28,743 nt of DNA from NCBI GenBank assembly GCA_964573795.1, contig CAZNMF010000201.1, positions 1 to 28,743 on the forward strand, read 5' to 3'. Under the pieces are notes generated by a model. The model saw only the letters and a program-made list of their open reading frames with translations, did no database searches and had not been told where the DNA came from. This DNA comes from CAZNMF01 sp964573795 (GTDB lineage: Bacteria > Acidobacteriota > Vicinamibacteria > Vicinamibacterales > SCN-69-37). Position numbers and translations under genes: made by a program. This document shows, one piece after another, positions 16,501 through 23,021 of this stretch (position 1 is its first letter; every line of letters starts with the position of its first letter).

Positions 16501-19379
16501 GTCCACTGGCCTGCGGGCGTGCGGACTTCCTCGGACTCCCACGTGTAGAAGCCGCCGCCTTCCGCGCGGCGCACCGAGTTCCACTGCAGGCGCGTCAACG
16601 CGAGCGTCACCGGCACGCCGGCCGCGACTTGCCCCTGCAGATCGACGGCGACGAGGTCGACGCTCGTGCCGGTGGCCGTATCGGTGAAGTAGTCGGGCCG
16701 CCGCAGGCCGATGTACCACGGCGCCGGGTGGACGACGAGGCTCGCGCGATTGGCGATGTGCTGGCGCGAGACGTCTTCGACGTCGCCTTCGAGCGTGTAG
16801 CGATAGGGGAGATCGACGCCGCTCGTCGCGTCCGCGCTGACGGCGAGCGTGCCGCTCGCGTCGAGCGTCGCGTCCGCGCCCGCGATGCGCTCGGGGCCCT
16901 TGTCGTCGCGCGCGTCGTAGCCGAACGCGTAGCGATCCTCCGGGTAGCGCTCGAGGATCGCGGCGGGAATGTCGCGATCGATCTGCCGCGTGAGCGACCA
17001 GCGCACCGGCCGCTGCGCCAGCGACGCGCCGAACAGATAGCGCGCATCGATGTGCCCGCTCAGCGCCGCGCCCGCGATCGGACGGTCGGCCGTGATCTGC
17101 GCGTCGACGCGGAAGTCCGGTCGCCGATAGGCCGCGACGAGAAACGATCCGGAGATGCGCTTGAGCCAGTCGCCGCTCGACTCGGTCGCCTCCGGCGAGG
17201 CGTCGTTACGCTCCGCGCGTGGCGGAGCCGGCATGCGCGCTTCGATCGAGTAGTTGCCGAGCGTGCCCGCGGCCGGCACGGTCCATGTCCACTCCGCGCT
17301 GCTCCAGCGCGTCAGGGTGATGGTGCGGCGATCGACGTCCTGGCCGCGGGCGTCACGGACGCGCACGTCCAACGTCGATCCGGCCGGCAGCAGCCGGACG
17401 CCCGTGGGCGTGTCGGCGCGCACGATCGCTTTCGCGTGCATCTCTTCGCCCGGCTTGTAGACGCCGCGATCCGTGAAGATCGATCCGCGCAGGATGTCGG
17501 TCGACTCGTGCAGCTCGTACGGCAGCCCGAAGTCCCACGACATGATCCCTTCGTTCCAGTTCGATCCGAGATACGCGACGTCGCCGTCCTTCTCGGCCGT
17601 GACGATGAACGAGAGGGTGTACCAGTCGTCGGGCTTGCGCAGCGGCAGCGCCGGCGCGAGGGCAATGCCGTCGCGATCCGTGGTCCCGCGCCACACTTGA
17701 CGGTTCTGTGTGTCGATGAGGCTGACGGTCGCGCCATCGACGACGGCGCCGGTGTCCAAACGCGTGACGAAGACGAGCGTCGACTGCGGGCTGTCCTTGA
17801 CGCTCAGGCCGAGATTGGTGACCTGGACGATCGACGATCGGTCCGCGTCAGCCGCCGGCACTGCGCGATCCGCCTGCGGAATCGGCTCGCCGGGACGCAC
17901 GCCGGCCCACACGAGCCCCGTGCCGGTCGGCAGCACGGGCCGCAGATCGATGCCGTACGACTGCGTCGCGTCGGGCGTGACGTTGAGCCGCCGCGCCGTG
18001 CCCGCGCCCGGCGGGACGTCGCGGAAATCGTTCTTGTCCAGCGCGAGGATGCGCGGCATCAGGTCGGACGGATCGAGCCGCGCGAGCCACTGCGTGACGT
18101 CGCGGAAGTTGCGCGCGTAGAACGGCAGTTGCGGCCCGCCGCTCGCTTCCCAGACGCCGTGGCCGTCGCCGAAGCTCGTGAACGCGCGCTCGTGCCAGTT
18201 CTCGACAATGCCGATCCACGGCGTGCCGAGCGTCTGTCCGTCGCGCGCCTGCAGCGTGGGCGGCAGGCGATACGCGAACGTGCGCGCCGGCGGTTGGCGC
18301 TCGTAGCCGGCGTCCTCGAGGCCCGGCGACGTCTCGGTGTCGAGCGACGTCGCGGGCACGGCGGTCTTCTGTCTGATGAGCTGCTCGTTCGCCGCGACGG
18401 TGACGTCGCGGACGGACAACGCGGTCGCGAAGCGCGAGACGTTGACGGGCGCCGAAAAGCGCAGGCCGTTGTAGCCCGACGGATCGCAGGCGCTCTCGCA
18501 CGCGAAGCCGTACGCGAAGAACACCGGATCGAGCTCGGCCGTCGATCGCTGCGCTTGCGGCGGCGGCGCGTTGCCCTCGAGGCCGGGCATCTGCGCGTCG
18601 ATCGTCAGCTCGATCCACGTCCCCGGCGGCGGCACGGTCGTCGTCTCCAGCACGACCATCGTGTCCTTCGGCGGAAACCGCTCGCGATCCCAGTCGGTCG
18701 TCGCGCGGAGTGCAACGGGATCGCGCCGCGCGGCTGCCTGCCGCGCCGTGGCGACGCGCGCGTCGAAGGCGGCCACGCCGTTGGGCTCGGTGGCTGTCAA
18801 GCGTGCCCGCGCACGCTCGCTCAGCACGGGGGCATCCCAGTCGTGCGGCTCGTAGCGCGCCTGCGCGTGCGCGAGGACGTCCTCGGCCCGCACGCGTTGA
18901 TTGAAATTCAGGACGAGAACGACCGGCCGATCGAAGCGATCCTGACGTCGATACCAGCGCATCGACCTGAGCCGCACGGTCGGCGTCGTGAACGTGAACC
19001 GGTACGGCTGGCCGAGTGCTCGTCCAGCGTCGCTCGTCGCCGAACCGTCGATCGTCACCGTGACGCGCGTGGCGTTCGGCAGCGGCGTCTCCGGATCGGG
19101 AGTGAAGATCAGGATCGTCGTGCCGGACCAGCGGTACGTGCCGCGAATCGCCGGCTGAATCGTGATCCAGGACGGCGTCGGATTCGAGGGAATCCGGCCG
19201 AGCGCGACCATCGGCTCGGAGAAGACGATGCGAATCTCGTTGGCGTCGCTGAGCTGTCCAATCTCGCCGGTCGGCGCGGCCTGGACGATGCGAAGCTGGG
19301 CGGACTGCGTGGAGGCCTGCAGCGAGATCAGACAGGCCAGGCCGAGCGTGAGAATCGGCGTGAGGACGCGAGGACGCAT
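13548..19379 (-). CDS. Alpha-2-macroglobulin family protein with thioester (YfhM-like, long form)
   Basis: A 1943-residue exported protein, longer than E. coli YfhM (about 1650). A signal peptide covers about residues 1-27 (VLTPILTLGLACLISLQAS core); the Cys has no good lipobox (Gly at -3), so a lipoprotein is not assured. Repeated macroglobulin beta-domains follow, with GVYKPGEEMHAKAIVR and similar segments at about 630-650. A Gly-rich, Arg/Lys-containing bait-like stretch lies at about 1200-1235 (RRVLTPKGESPGGGGG). The thioester motif GCAEQ is intact (Cys1447, Gln1450), followed by an alpha-helical toroid domain and a receptor-binding-type C-terminus. The family traps proteases that breach the outer membrane. 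It is translationally coupled to pbpC, consistent with a defence-plus-wall-repair unit. The ATG at 19379 has AGGAG about 7 bp upstream. Confidence 0.94.
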   Translation of the reverse strand: MRPRVLTPILTLGLACLISLQASTQSAQLRIVQAAPTGEIGQLSDANEIRIVFSEPMVALGRIPSNPTPSWITIQPAIRGTYRWSGTTILIFTPDPETPLPNATRVTVTIDGSATSDAGRALGQPYRFTFTTPTVRLRSMRWYRRQDRFDRPVVLVLNFNQRVRAEDVLAHAQARYEPHDWDAPVLSERARARLTATEPNGVAAFDARVATARQAAARRDPVALRATTDWDRERFPPKDTMVVLETTTVPPPGTWIELTIDAQMPGLEGNAPPPQAQRSTAELDPVFFAYGFACESACDPSGYNGLRFSAPVNVSRFATALSVRDVTVAANEQLIRQKTAVPATSLDTETSPGLEDAGYERQPPARTFAYRLPPTLQARDGQTLGTPWIGIVENWHERAFTSFGDGHGVWEASGGPQLPFYARNFRDVTQWLARLDPSDLMPRILALDKNDFRDVPPGAGTARRLNVTPDATQSYGIDLRPVLPTGTGLVWAGVRPGEPIPQADRAVPAADADRSSIVQVTNLGLSVKDSPQSTLVFVTRLDTGAVVDGATVSLIDTQNRQVWRGTTDRDGIALAPALPLRKPDDWYTLSFIVTAEKDGDVAYLGSNWNEGIMSWDFGLPYELHESTDILRGSIFTDRGVYKPGEEMHAKAIVRADTPTGVRLLPAGSTLDVRVRDARGQDVDRRTITLTRWSSAEWTWTVPAAGTLGNYSIEARMPAPPRAERNDASPEATESSGDWLKRISGSFLVAAYRRPDFRVDAQITADRPIAGAALSGHIDARYLFGASLAQRPVRWSLTRQIDRDIPAAILERYPEDRYAFGYDARDDKGPERIAGADATLDASGTLAVSADATSGVDLPYRYTLEGDVEDVSRQHIANRASLVVHPAPWYIGLRRPDYFTDTATGTSVDLVAVDLQGQVAAGVPVTLALTRLQWNSVRRAEGGGFYTWESEEVRTPAGQWTVTSAAAPVTVRIPVPDGGSYVLTATARDEAGHATKTETSFYALGKGYTAWQRYDHNRITLEPEKKTWKPGETARVMIQSPWESATALLTVEREGIRRHQRFALTSTQQTVEVPITEDDIPNVFVSVLLIRGRTSNDVGADGDDPGKPAFRLGYAELAVEDATKRLAVAVNADRKSYRPANTAHVSVAVTDAASRPASSEVTLWAVDYGVLSLTGYHAPDVLGSVYQHKSLQVMNEDSRQRIVSRRVLTPKGESPGGGGGAESGVTDARQDFRPLAFWLGSVETDASGAATRDVTLPESLTTYRIMAVAADSSSRFGLADSEITVSKPLALLPAFPRFLTLNDRASFGAVVTNTLPTGGNASVTIRSLDPSVLQFQGRSSQTIALAANGTEPVRFDATARGIGTARVRVTVKLGDETDAFETTLPVTAPAPIETRAAFGDTIDRATERLALPAGIVPSLGGLNVQLSSTALVGLGEGARYLVDYPFGCAEQKASAALALALASDLGGTFAMGRIAPADYRARATSLLADLPRYQCPDGGFAYWAGSCVSTSVYLTSYVLHVMKTADGLGLTSDRGVVDRALDYLEAELKQTTPPQQVRWLPLWSAGQAFSVKVLAEYGRNQDSNITRLAGMADRLPVFALSYLADAMAASNQRNARYDDIVRRLTNALRVEGDQAHVEEIDPDTLVWIWSTNARSTALVLDGLVRRGDDPALVPGLVRWLLAARTNGRWGNTQENASALESLVAYYRAFERDEPNMTATVAIGSRTVGTATFRGRSTTTQDVRLAMPDLLRRVPAGAERELALSRTGTGRLFYTARLQYSPTEPLAQADEGFHIERRYERFVENGDSPAATTFNAGDLIRVTLTITLPQERRYVAIADPLPGGVEAVDGFFRTTAADLARDASVSTGPGSGTRWWFERDGFDHVDKYDDRVELFATRLSAGRHTFSYLVRATTNGTFRAAGTTAEQMYAPEVHGRTDATSIEIR

Positions 19380-19441
19380 GGGGCTCCTGGGTTGGGGCGC
19401 TCACAGTCTACCCGCGATGTCGCGCGCCTTGACGCCGCGCC

Positions 19442-19470
19442 TTGCGAGCCGTCGTCCGGCGTGTTACGGT
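19442..19470 (+). promoter_or_regulatory. Candidate sigma-70 promoter for cysH
   Basis: TTGCGA (19442-19447), 17 bp, TACGGT (19465-19470). The -35 has four matches to TTGACA and the spacing is ideal; the -10 is weak (three matches). It lies in the 131-bp gap between the divergent macroglobulin and cysH genes. It is supported by position only. Confidence 0.35.
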
Positions 19471-19476
19471 CCAGAA

Positions 19477-19500
19477 CAGCGCGGCCTCGCGGCCGCGCTG
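19477..19500 (+). promoter_or_regulatory. Perfect 10-bp stem-loop in the cysH leader
   Basis: CAGCGCGGCC and GGCCGCGCTG pair perfectly around a TCGC loop, ending one or two bases before the GGGAGAG ribosome-binding run of cysH. A very stable hairpin this close could modulate ribosome access. No resemblance to a SAM riboswitch is seen. Confidence 0.5.
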
Positions 19501-19510
19501 CGGGAGAGTC

Positions 19511-20245
19511 ATGGCCCTCGATCTGATGAACGTGGCGGCGGCCGCCGCCGAGTACGCGACGCGCGATCCGCGCGAAATCCTGGAGCTGGCGCTCACCGAG
19601 TACTCGCCGGAGATCGGCATTTCCTTCAGCGGGGCCGAAGACGTCGTGCTGATCGACATGGCGAAGGCCATCGGCATGCCGTTTCGCGTGTTCTCGCTCG
19701 ACACGGGCCGGCTGCACGCGGAGACGTATCAGTTCATCGATCGCGTGCGGAGTCACTATGACGTCGACATCGACGTCATGTTCCCGCGCGCGGACGCGGT
19801 GGAGAAGCTGGTCCGCGACAAGGGCCTGTTCTCGTTTTACAAGGATGGGCACAAGGAGTGCTGCGGCATCCGCAAGGTCGAGCCGCTCGTGCGCGCGCTG
19901 CACCCGCTGCGCGCGTGGGTGACCGGCCAGCGCAAGGATCAGAGCCCGGGCACGCGCACGGCCGTGCCGGTCATCCAGCTCGATCGCACGTTCGGCACGG
20001 CCGATCGGCCGCTGGTGAAGTTCAATCCGCTGAGCAACTGGACGTCGAAGCAGGTCTGGTCGTACATCCGCGAGCGCGACGTCCCGTACAACGTCCTCCA
20101 CGATCGCGGCTTCGTCTCAATCGGCTGCGAGCCGTGCACGCGTCCGATCAACCCCGGCCAGCACGAGCGCGAAGGCCGCTGGTGGTGGGAGGAAGAGACG
20201 AAGAAGGAGTGCGGCCTGCACGCGGGAAACGTGGGAAGAAGCTGA
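19511..20245 (+). CDS. cysH: Adenylyl-sulfate (APS) reductase, thioredoxin-dependent, [4Fe-4S] type
   Basis: A 244-residue assimilatory sulfate reductase that reduces APS to sulfite with electrons from thioredoxin or a similar dithiol. The N-terminal GISFSGAEDVVLIDMA is the PP-loop nucleotide site. Two cysteine pairs, KECCGIRK (Cys117, Cys118) and GCEPCTRP (Cys206, Cys209), form the iron-sulfur site that marks the APS rather than PAPS type. The C-terminal KKECGLH carries the catalytic Cys234. Length is usual for bacterial CysH of this type. The start ATG at 19511 is preceded by GGGAGAG; an upstream ATG-less extension of the frame is not conserved. No other sulfate-assimilation gene is adjacent. 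It is transcribed divergently from the macroglobulin gene. Confidence 0.95.
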   Translation: MALDLMNVAAAAAEYATRDPREILELALTEYSPEIGISFSGAEDVVLIDMAKAIGMPFRVFSLDTGRLHAETYQFIDRVRSHYDVDIDVMFPRADAVEKLVRDKGLFSFYKDGHKECCGIRKVEPLVRALHPLRAWVTGQRKDQSPGTRTAVPVIQLDRTFGTADRPLVKFNPLSNWTSKQVWSYIRERDVPYNVLHDRGFVSIGCEPCTRPINPGQHEREGRWWWEEETKKECGLHAGNVGRS

Positions 20246-20251
20246 CGCGGG

Positions 20252-20328
20252 ACAAGTTAAAAGTTCGAAGCCAGAAGTAAGGAACATATGCAGGTTCCAG
20301 GACTTCTGGCTTTTGGCTTTTAACTTGT
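20252..20328. repeat. Long AT-rich inverted repeat between convergent genes
   Basis: 27-nt arms (20252-20278 and 20302-20328) pair with four mismatches in one central block; an inner GGAAC/GTTCC pair (20281-20285, 20294-20298) extends the hairpin. The AT content is far above the surroundings. It lies between the convergent cysH and the small thiol protein gene, so it may terminate both transcripts. It is also part of the AAGTT/TTCGA repeat style seen elsewhere in the window. Confidence 0.75.
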
Positions 20329-20361
20329 AACTTTTCTCGTGTCTCGTATCTTCGTCGTTGC

Positions 20362-20688
20362 TCAGATCCCCCCGACGTCGTCCGGATCGATCGCGGCCGC
20401 CTGTTCCTGCGCGCTGACGTCCTGCCCCAATCGCTCGCGCACGAGCTGAAGCACGCTCGTGTAGACCGACTCACCGCGGCCGTCGCGGACGATGAAGAAG
20501 GGCGCGCGGTCGACGGCGAGCTGCTGTCCGAGCGCCATGCCGGCGCTGCCCGGATCGTCTTCGTGCGCCCAGACGATGTCGTCGATCCGATCCCACAGGC
20601 CGCGCGCTTGGAGGTGCGCCGTCGCCTCCGCGCACTTGCGGCATTCCGTCCCGTCCCGCAGCCGCTTTTTGATCATCGTGATGTGCAT
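20362..20688 (-). CDS. Small thioredoxin-fold protein with CxxC motif
   Basis: A 108-residue cytoplasmic protein with a glutaredoxin/thioredoxin-like outline: a short first strand MHITMIKKR, GTECRKCAEAT with a CRKC dithiol pair at about residues 16-19, and RAPFFIVRDG, where the Pro is the likely cis-proline facing the active site. Helical, acidic sequence follows, with a charged tail. I do not recognise a named family with certainty. It lies convergent with cysH, with only a repeat between the 3' ends, so supplying reductant to APS reductase is a testable guess, not a conclusion. It is on the same strand as, and downstream of, the glycosidase at 20855-22714, but a 166-bp repeat-containing gap separates them. 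Confidence 0.7.
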   Translation of the reverse strand: MHITMIKKRLRDGTECRKCAEATAHLQARGLWDRIDDIVWAHEDDPGSAGMALGQQLAVDRAPFFIVRDGRGESVYTSVLQLVRERLGQDVSAQEQAAAIDPDDVGGI

Positions 20689-20720
20689 GCCGATCGATCA
20701 TCGCACATCGGGGGAAGCCC

Positions 20721-20834
20721 TTCGGAGGGCCGAACCTTTCGCCTTCGCGCAAGGCTTCGGCGAACCACCGCAGCCTTGGCGGAGGTGGTCAGGTTCGGCC
20801 ACAGCAGGCGGACCTGAAGGTCCGTCCCTCCGAA
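20721..20834. repeat. Double-hairpin palindromic repeat, copy B, expanded
   Basis: It has the same outer arms (TTCGGAGGG 20721-20729, CCCTCCGAA 20826-20834) and the same GGCCGAACCT...AGGTTCGGCC arms as copy A, but about 53 bp are inserted at the loop of the first hairpin (about 20738-20790). The insert has its own inverted sequences (CGCCTTCG..., CCACC/GGTGG). The second hairpin is kept with a CGGACCT GA AGGTCCG core. Confidence 0.85.
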
Positions 20835-20854
20835 AGGAAATTCGAAAATACGCC

Positions 20855-22714
20855 TCAATACGACAGCCCGAACCCGTACGGAAACAGCGGGTCGTACGTC
20901 TTGTCGCCGACGTTCACCGGTCCCTGACCTTGCCGCGGCCACGAGACCGAGAGCTTGCCAGTGGGACGCACGTCGCCGAACAGCACGTCCGTGACGCCCT
21001 GACCTTCCGTGCCCGGCAGCCACGCGGCGACGAGCGCGCGACAGCTCGACAGGATCGGCTCGACGGCCAGCGGCCGGCCGGAGACGAGCAGCACGACCAC
21101 GGGGATGCCGGTGCGCGCGACATTCTGAATCGCCGTAACGTCCTCGGCGGCGAGCACGAGATCCGGCACGTCGCCCATGAACTCCGCGTACGGCGTCTCG
21201 CCGACGACCACGATGCCGACGTCGGCGCCTTCTGCGCCCGTGCCGTCGACTGACGTGCTCACGCGCGTCGAGGAGGAGACGGCCGATCGGATCGCCGCCA
21301 GGATCGTCGTGCCGCCCGGCGTCACGTCGCCGCTCTTGCCCTGCCAGTCGATCGTCCAGCCGCCGCACTGGTTGCCGATGTTGTCCGCGTTCTTGCCGGC
21401 CACGTGGATGCGCGTGACCGTCTTCGACAGCGGCAGCGTTTGGCGGTCGTTCTTCAACACGACGAGCGACTGCTGCACGCACTCGCGCGCGACGAGCCGG
21501 TGCGCGGCCGATCCGAACGTCTTGTGTAGCGATCGATTCGCGAGCGGCGATCGCTTCGCGTCGAGCAGGCCCATCGCGATCTTCACCCGCAGGATGCGCA
21601 CGACCGCATCGTCGATCCGCGTCATCGGCACGGTGCCGTCCTTCGCGAGCGCGACGAGCAGGCCGTGCGCCTGCGCGTACTTGTCCGGCACCATGAACAT
21701 GTCCATGCCGGCGTTGGCCGACTGCGCGATCTGGCTCTTGTAGTCGCCGGGCAGCTGATCGACGGCGTTGTAGTCGGAGATCAGGAACCCGTCGAAGCCC
21801 ATGCCGGTTTTCAGGATGTCCGTGAGCAGCTGTGTGCTGCCGGACGCCTTGGCGCCGTTCCAGCTGTTGTAGGACGGCATGATCGTCGCGACGCCCGCGT
21901 CGATCGCGCCGACGTAGCCCTGCAGGTGGATGTCGCGAAGGTCGGTCTCGGACAGTTGCGTGTCGCCCTGATCGAGATAGCGATGATTCTGGACCGGCGT
22001 GCCCGTGCCGAACGTCGTCCCGCCGTCGCCGGCGAAGTGCTTCGCGCAGGCGGCGACGCTCGTCGCGCCTGCAAGATTCGATGTCTGTAGTCCGCGCACC
22101 GCCGCTTCGCCGAGCAGACGCGCGAGGTCGGGCGATTCGCCGTAGCCCTCGTACGCGCGGCCCCAGCGATCGTCGCGCGGCACTGCCACGCACGGCGCGA
22201 ATGCCCAGTTGACGCCGGTCGCGCGCATCTCTTCGGCCGTCACACGCGCCGCGCGCTCGACGAGCGACGCATTGCGCGAACAGCCGAGGCCGATGTTGTG
22301 GGGAAAGATGACGGCGCCGAGGACGTTGTTGTGGCCGTGCAGCGCATCGACGCCGAAGATCAGCGGAATCCGCAGCCGCGTCTTCAGCGACTGTGACTGG
22401 AACGCGTCGTACGCGCTCGTCCAGTCGAGCAGCGTGTTGCCGCTCTTCGGATCGCCGTTGCCGCCGGCGAGCAGCGATCCCAGAAAGTACGTCTGCACGT
22501 CGGCCGGATCTTTCAGCGCGGAGAACTCGGCCTGCACCATCTGGCCGACTTTCTCCTCGAGCGTCATGCGCGCGAGCAGGGCGCGCGCCTGCGTGTCGAA
22601 GCGCGCGAACGGCGACGCGGGCCGCTGAAACGCCTGCAGCGCCGACGCGTGCATCCGCACGCCCATCGCCGCCAGCGCGGCACTCGTCGTCATCAGAAAG
22701 TCTCGTCGTTGCAT
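20855..22714 (-). CDS. Glycoside hydrolase family 3, Tat-exported beta-glucosidase/exo-glucanase
   Basis: A 619-residue secreted glycosidase. The N-terminus MQRRDFLMTTSAALAAMG has a twin-arginine RRDFL motif followed by a hydrophobic stretch, indicating Tat export. The (beta/alpha)8 domain shows MTLEEKVGQMVQ, GVDALHGHNNV, FAPCVAVPRDDRWGR and AKHFAGDGGT. The nucleophile lies in FLISDYNAVDQ (Asp314). The second domain carries VVGETPYAEFMGD, where the plant exo-glucanase acid/base Glu resides (Glu506 or Glu511). The lack of a fibronectin-III C-terminus and the 620 length match the barley ExoI-like subgroup, acting on beta-1,3/1,4-glucosides. The start ATG at 22714 follows GAGGT. It is divergent from a second family-3 gene. 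Confidence 0.93.
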   Translation of the reverse strand: MQRRDFLMTTSAALAAMGVRMHASALQAFQRPASPFARFDTQARALLARMTLEEKVGQMVQAEFSALKDPADVQTYFLGSLLAGGNGDPKSGNTLLDWTSAYDAFQSQSLKTRLRIPLIFGVDALHGHNNVLGAVIFPHNIGLGCSRNASLVERAARVTAEEMRATGVNWAFAPCVAVPRDDRWGRAYEGYGESPDLARLLGEAAVRGLQTSNLAGATSVAACAKHFAGDGGTTFGTGTPVQNHRYLDQGDTQLSETDLRDIHLQGYVGAIDAGVATIMPSYNSWNGAKASGSTQLLTDILKTGMGFDGFLISDYNAVDQLPGDYKSQIAQSANAGMDMFMVPDKYAQAHGLLVALAKDGTVPMTRIDDAVVRILRVKIAMGLLDAKRSPLANRSLHKTFGSAAHRLVARECVQQSLVVLKNDRQTLPLSKTVTRIHVAGKNADNIGNQCGGWTIDWQGKSGDVTPGGTTILAAIRSAVSSSTRVSTSVDGTGAEGADVGIVVVGETPYAEFMGDVPDLVLAAEDVTAIQNVARTGIPVVVLLVSGRPLAVEPILSSCRALVAAWLPGTEGQGVTDVLFGDVRPTGKLSVSWPRQGQGPVNVGDKTYDPLFPYGFGLSY

Positions 22715-22737
22715 GGCGCACCTCGGAGGAGGCTTAA

Positions 22738-22768
22738 GTTCGACGTTCGAAGTTCAAAGTTCGAAGTC
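22738..22768. repeat. TTCGA-rich simple repeat
   Basis: Alternating AGTTCGA/AGTTCAA-type units, including TTCGACGTTCGA, shared with the element at 8788-8852 in the purine operon. It lies 24 bp upstream of the leftward glycosidase start. Confidence 0.7.
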
Positions 22769-22825
22769 CATTTTGCCGGTGCCGCGCATTATGCACGAGG
22801 GCGACCAGGGCGACATTATTCGGTT

Positions 22826-22890
22826 TTCGGAGGGCCGAACCTTCAGGTTCGGGCCTGTAGCGGGCGGACCTGAAGGTCCGCCCCTCCGAA
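22826..22890. repeat. Double-hairpin palindromic repeat, copy C
   Basis: Outer arms TTCGGAGGG (22826-22834) and CCCTCCGAA (22882-22890), first hairpin CCGAACCT TC AGGTTCGG, second hairpin GGGCGGACCT GA AGGTCCGCCC. It is almost identical to copy A, differing mainly in the short spacer between the hairpins (GCCTGTAGC instead of CCTCCGC). Confidence 0.93.
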
Positions 22891-22902
22891 GAGCTCCGGC
22901 GT

Positions 22903-22921
22903 CCGTAGCCCGTCGCCCGCA
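22903..22921 (+). repeat. GTAGCCC-type repeat, shared with 27491-27509
   Basis: A 19-bp sequence here is found exactly, in inverted orientation, at 27491-27509. It contains GTAGCCC, the unit of the heptamer array at 5809-5836. Confidence 0.85.
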
Positions 22922-22931
22922 GCCCGCAGAC

Positions 22932-22956
22932 TGCGGACTGCGGACCGCAGTCCGCA
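22932..22956. promoter_or_regulatory. Perfect 12-bp inverted repeat next to operator
   Basis: Arms at 22932-22943 (TGCGGACTGCGG) and 22945-22956 (CCGCAGTCCGCA) are exact complements with a single-base spacer. The repeat ends one base before the operator candidate. It could be a terminator/insulator for upstream transcription or a regulator site; no T-run follows. Confidence 0.6.
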
Positions 22957-22957
22957 A

Positions 22958-22975
22958 TGTGGTAGCGTTTCCACA
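22958..22975. promoter_or_regulatory. LacI-family operator candidate upstream of GH3 gene
   Basis: TGTGGTAGCGTTTCCACA is an 18-bp quasi-palindrome with perfect TGTGG/CCACA ends and a central CG, the typical form of LacI-family operators (TGG-n-A-n-CG-n-T-n-CCA). It lies 46 bp upstream of the glycosidase start at 23022, in a position suited to repression. No LacI-type regulator gene is in the window. Confidence 0.55.
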
Positions 22976-23021
22976 CTCGAAAGCATTTGCGGCCCGGTGG
23001 CCGCGTTGGGAGCCTTCTGCG

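Larger units (their letters stand above)
22715..23021. other. 307-bp divergent intergenic region between two GH3 genes
   Basis: It holds, left to right, a TTCGA-rich repeat, palindromic repeat copy C, a GTAGCCC-type segment, a perfect 12-bp hairpin and a LacI-type operator candidate, listed separately. No coding sequence is supported, although the frame of the rightward glycosidase happens to be open throughout. Confidence 0.8.

Noticed and set aside
19320..19379. Lipoprotein signal on the macroglobulin
   Set aside because: The Cys in the signal peptide has Gly-Leu-Ala before it, a poor lipobox with a non-aliphatic residue at -3; left undecided.
19380..19510. SAM or other sulfur riboswitch ahead of cysH
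   Set aside because: The leader is too short and only a single hairpin is present; no conserved riboswitch core is visible.
14475..19526. A 1683-codon open frame on the + strand, antisense to the macroglobulin gene
   Set aside because: It mirrors the codon bias of the opposite strand, is Arg-rich and low in hydrophobic pattern, and has no recognisable domain; the - strand protein is clearly real.
20721..20834. Small protein encoded by the repeat copy between the thiol protein and GH3 genes
   Set aside because: The frames through it are continuations of shadow frames and the DNA is explained by the palindromic repeat family.
22713..23021. N-terminal extension of the second GH3 protein through the repeats
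   Set aside because: The frame is open but would place about 100 repeat-derived residues before an obvious signal peptide; the start at 23022 is far better.
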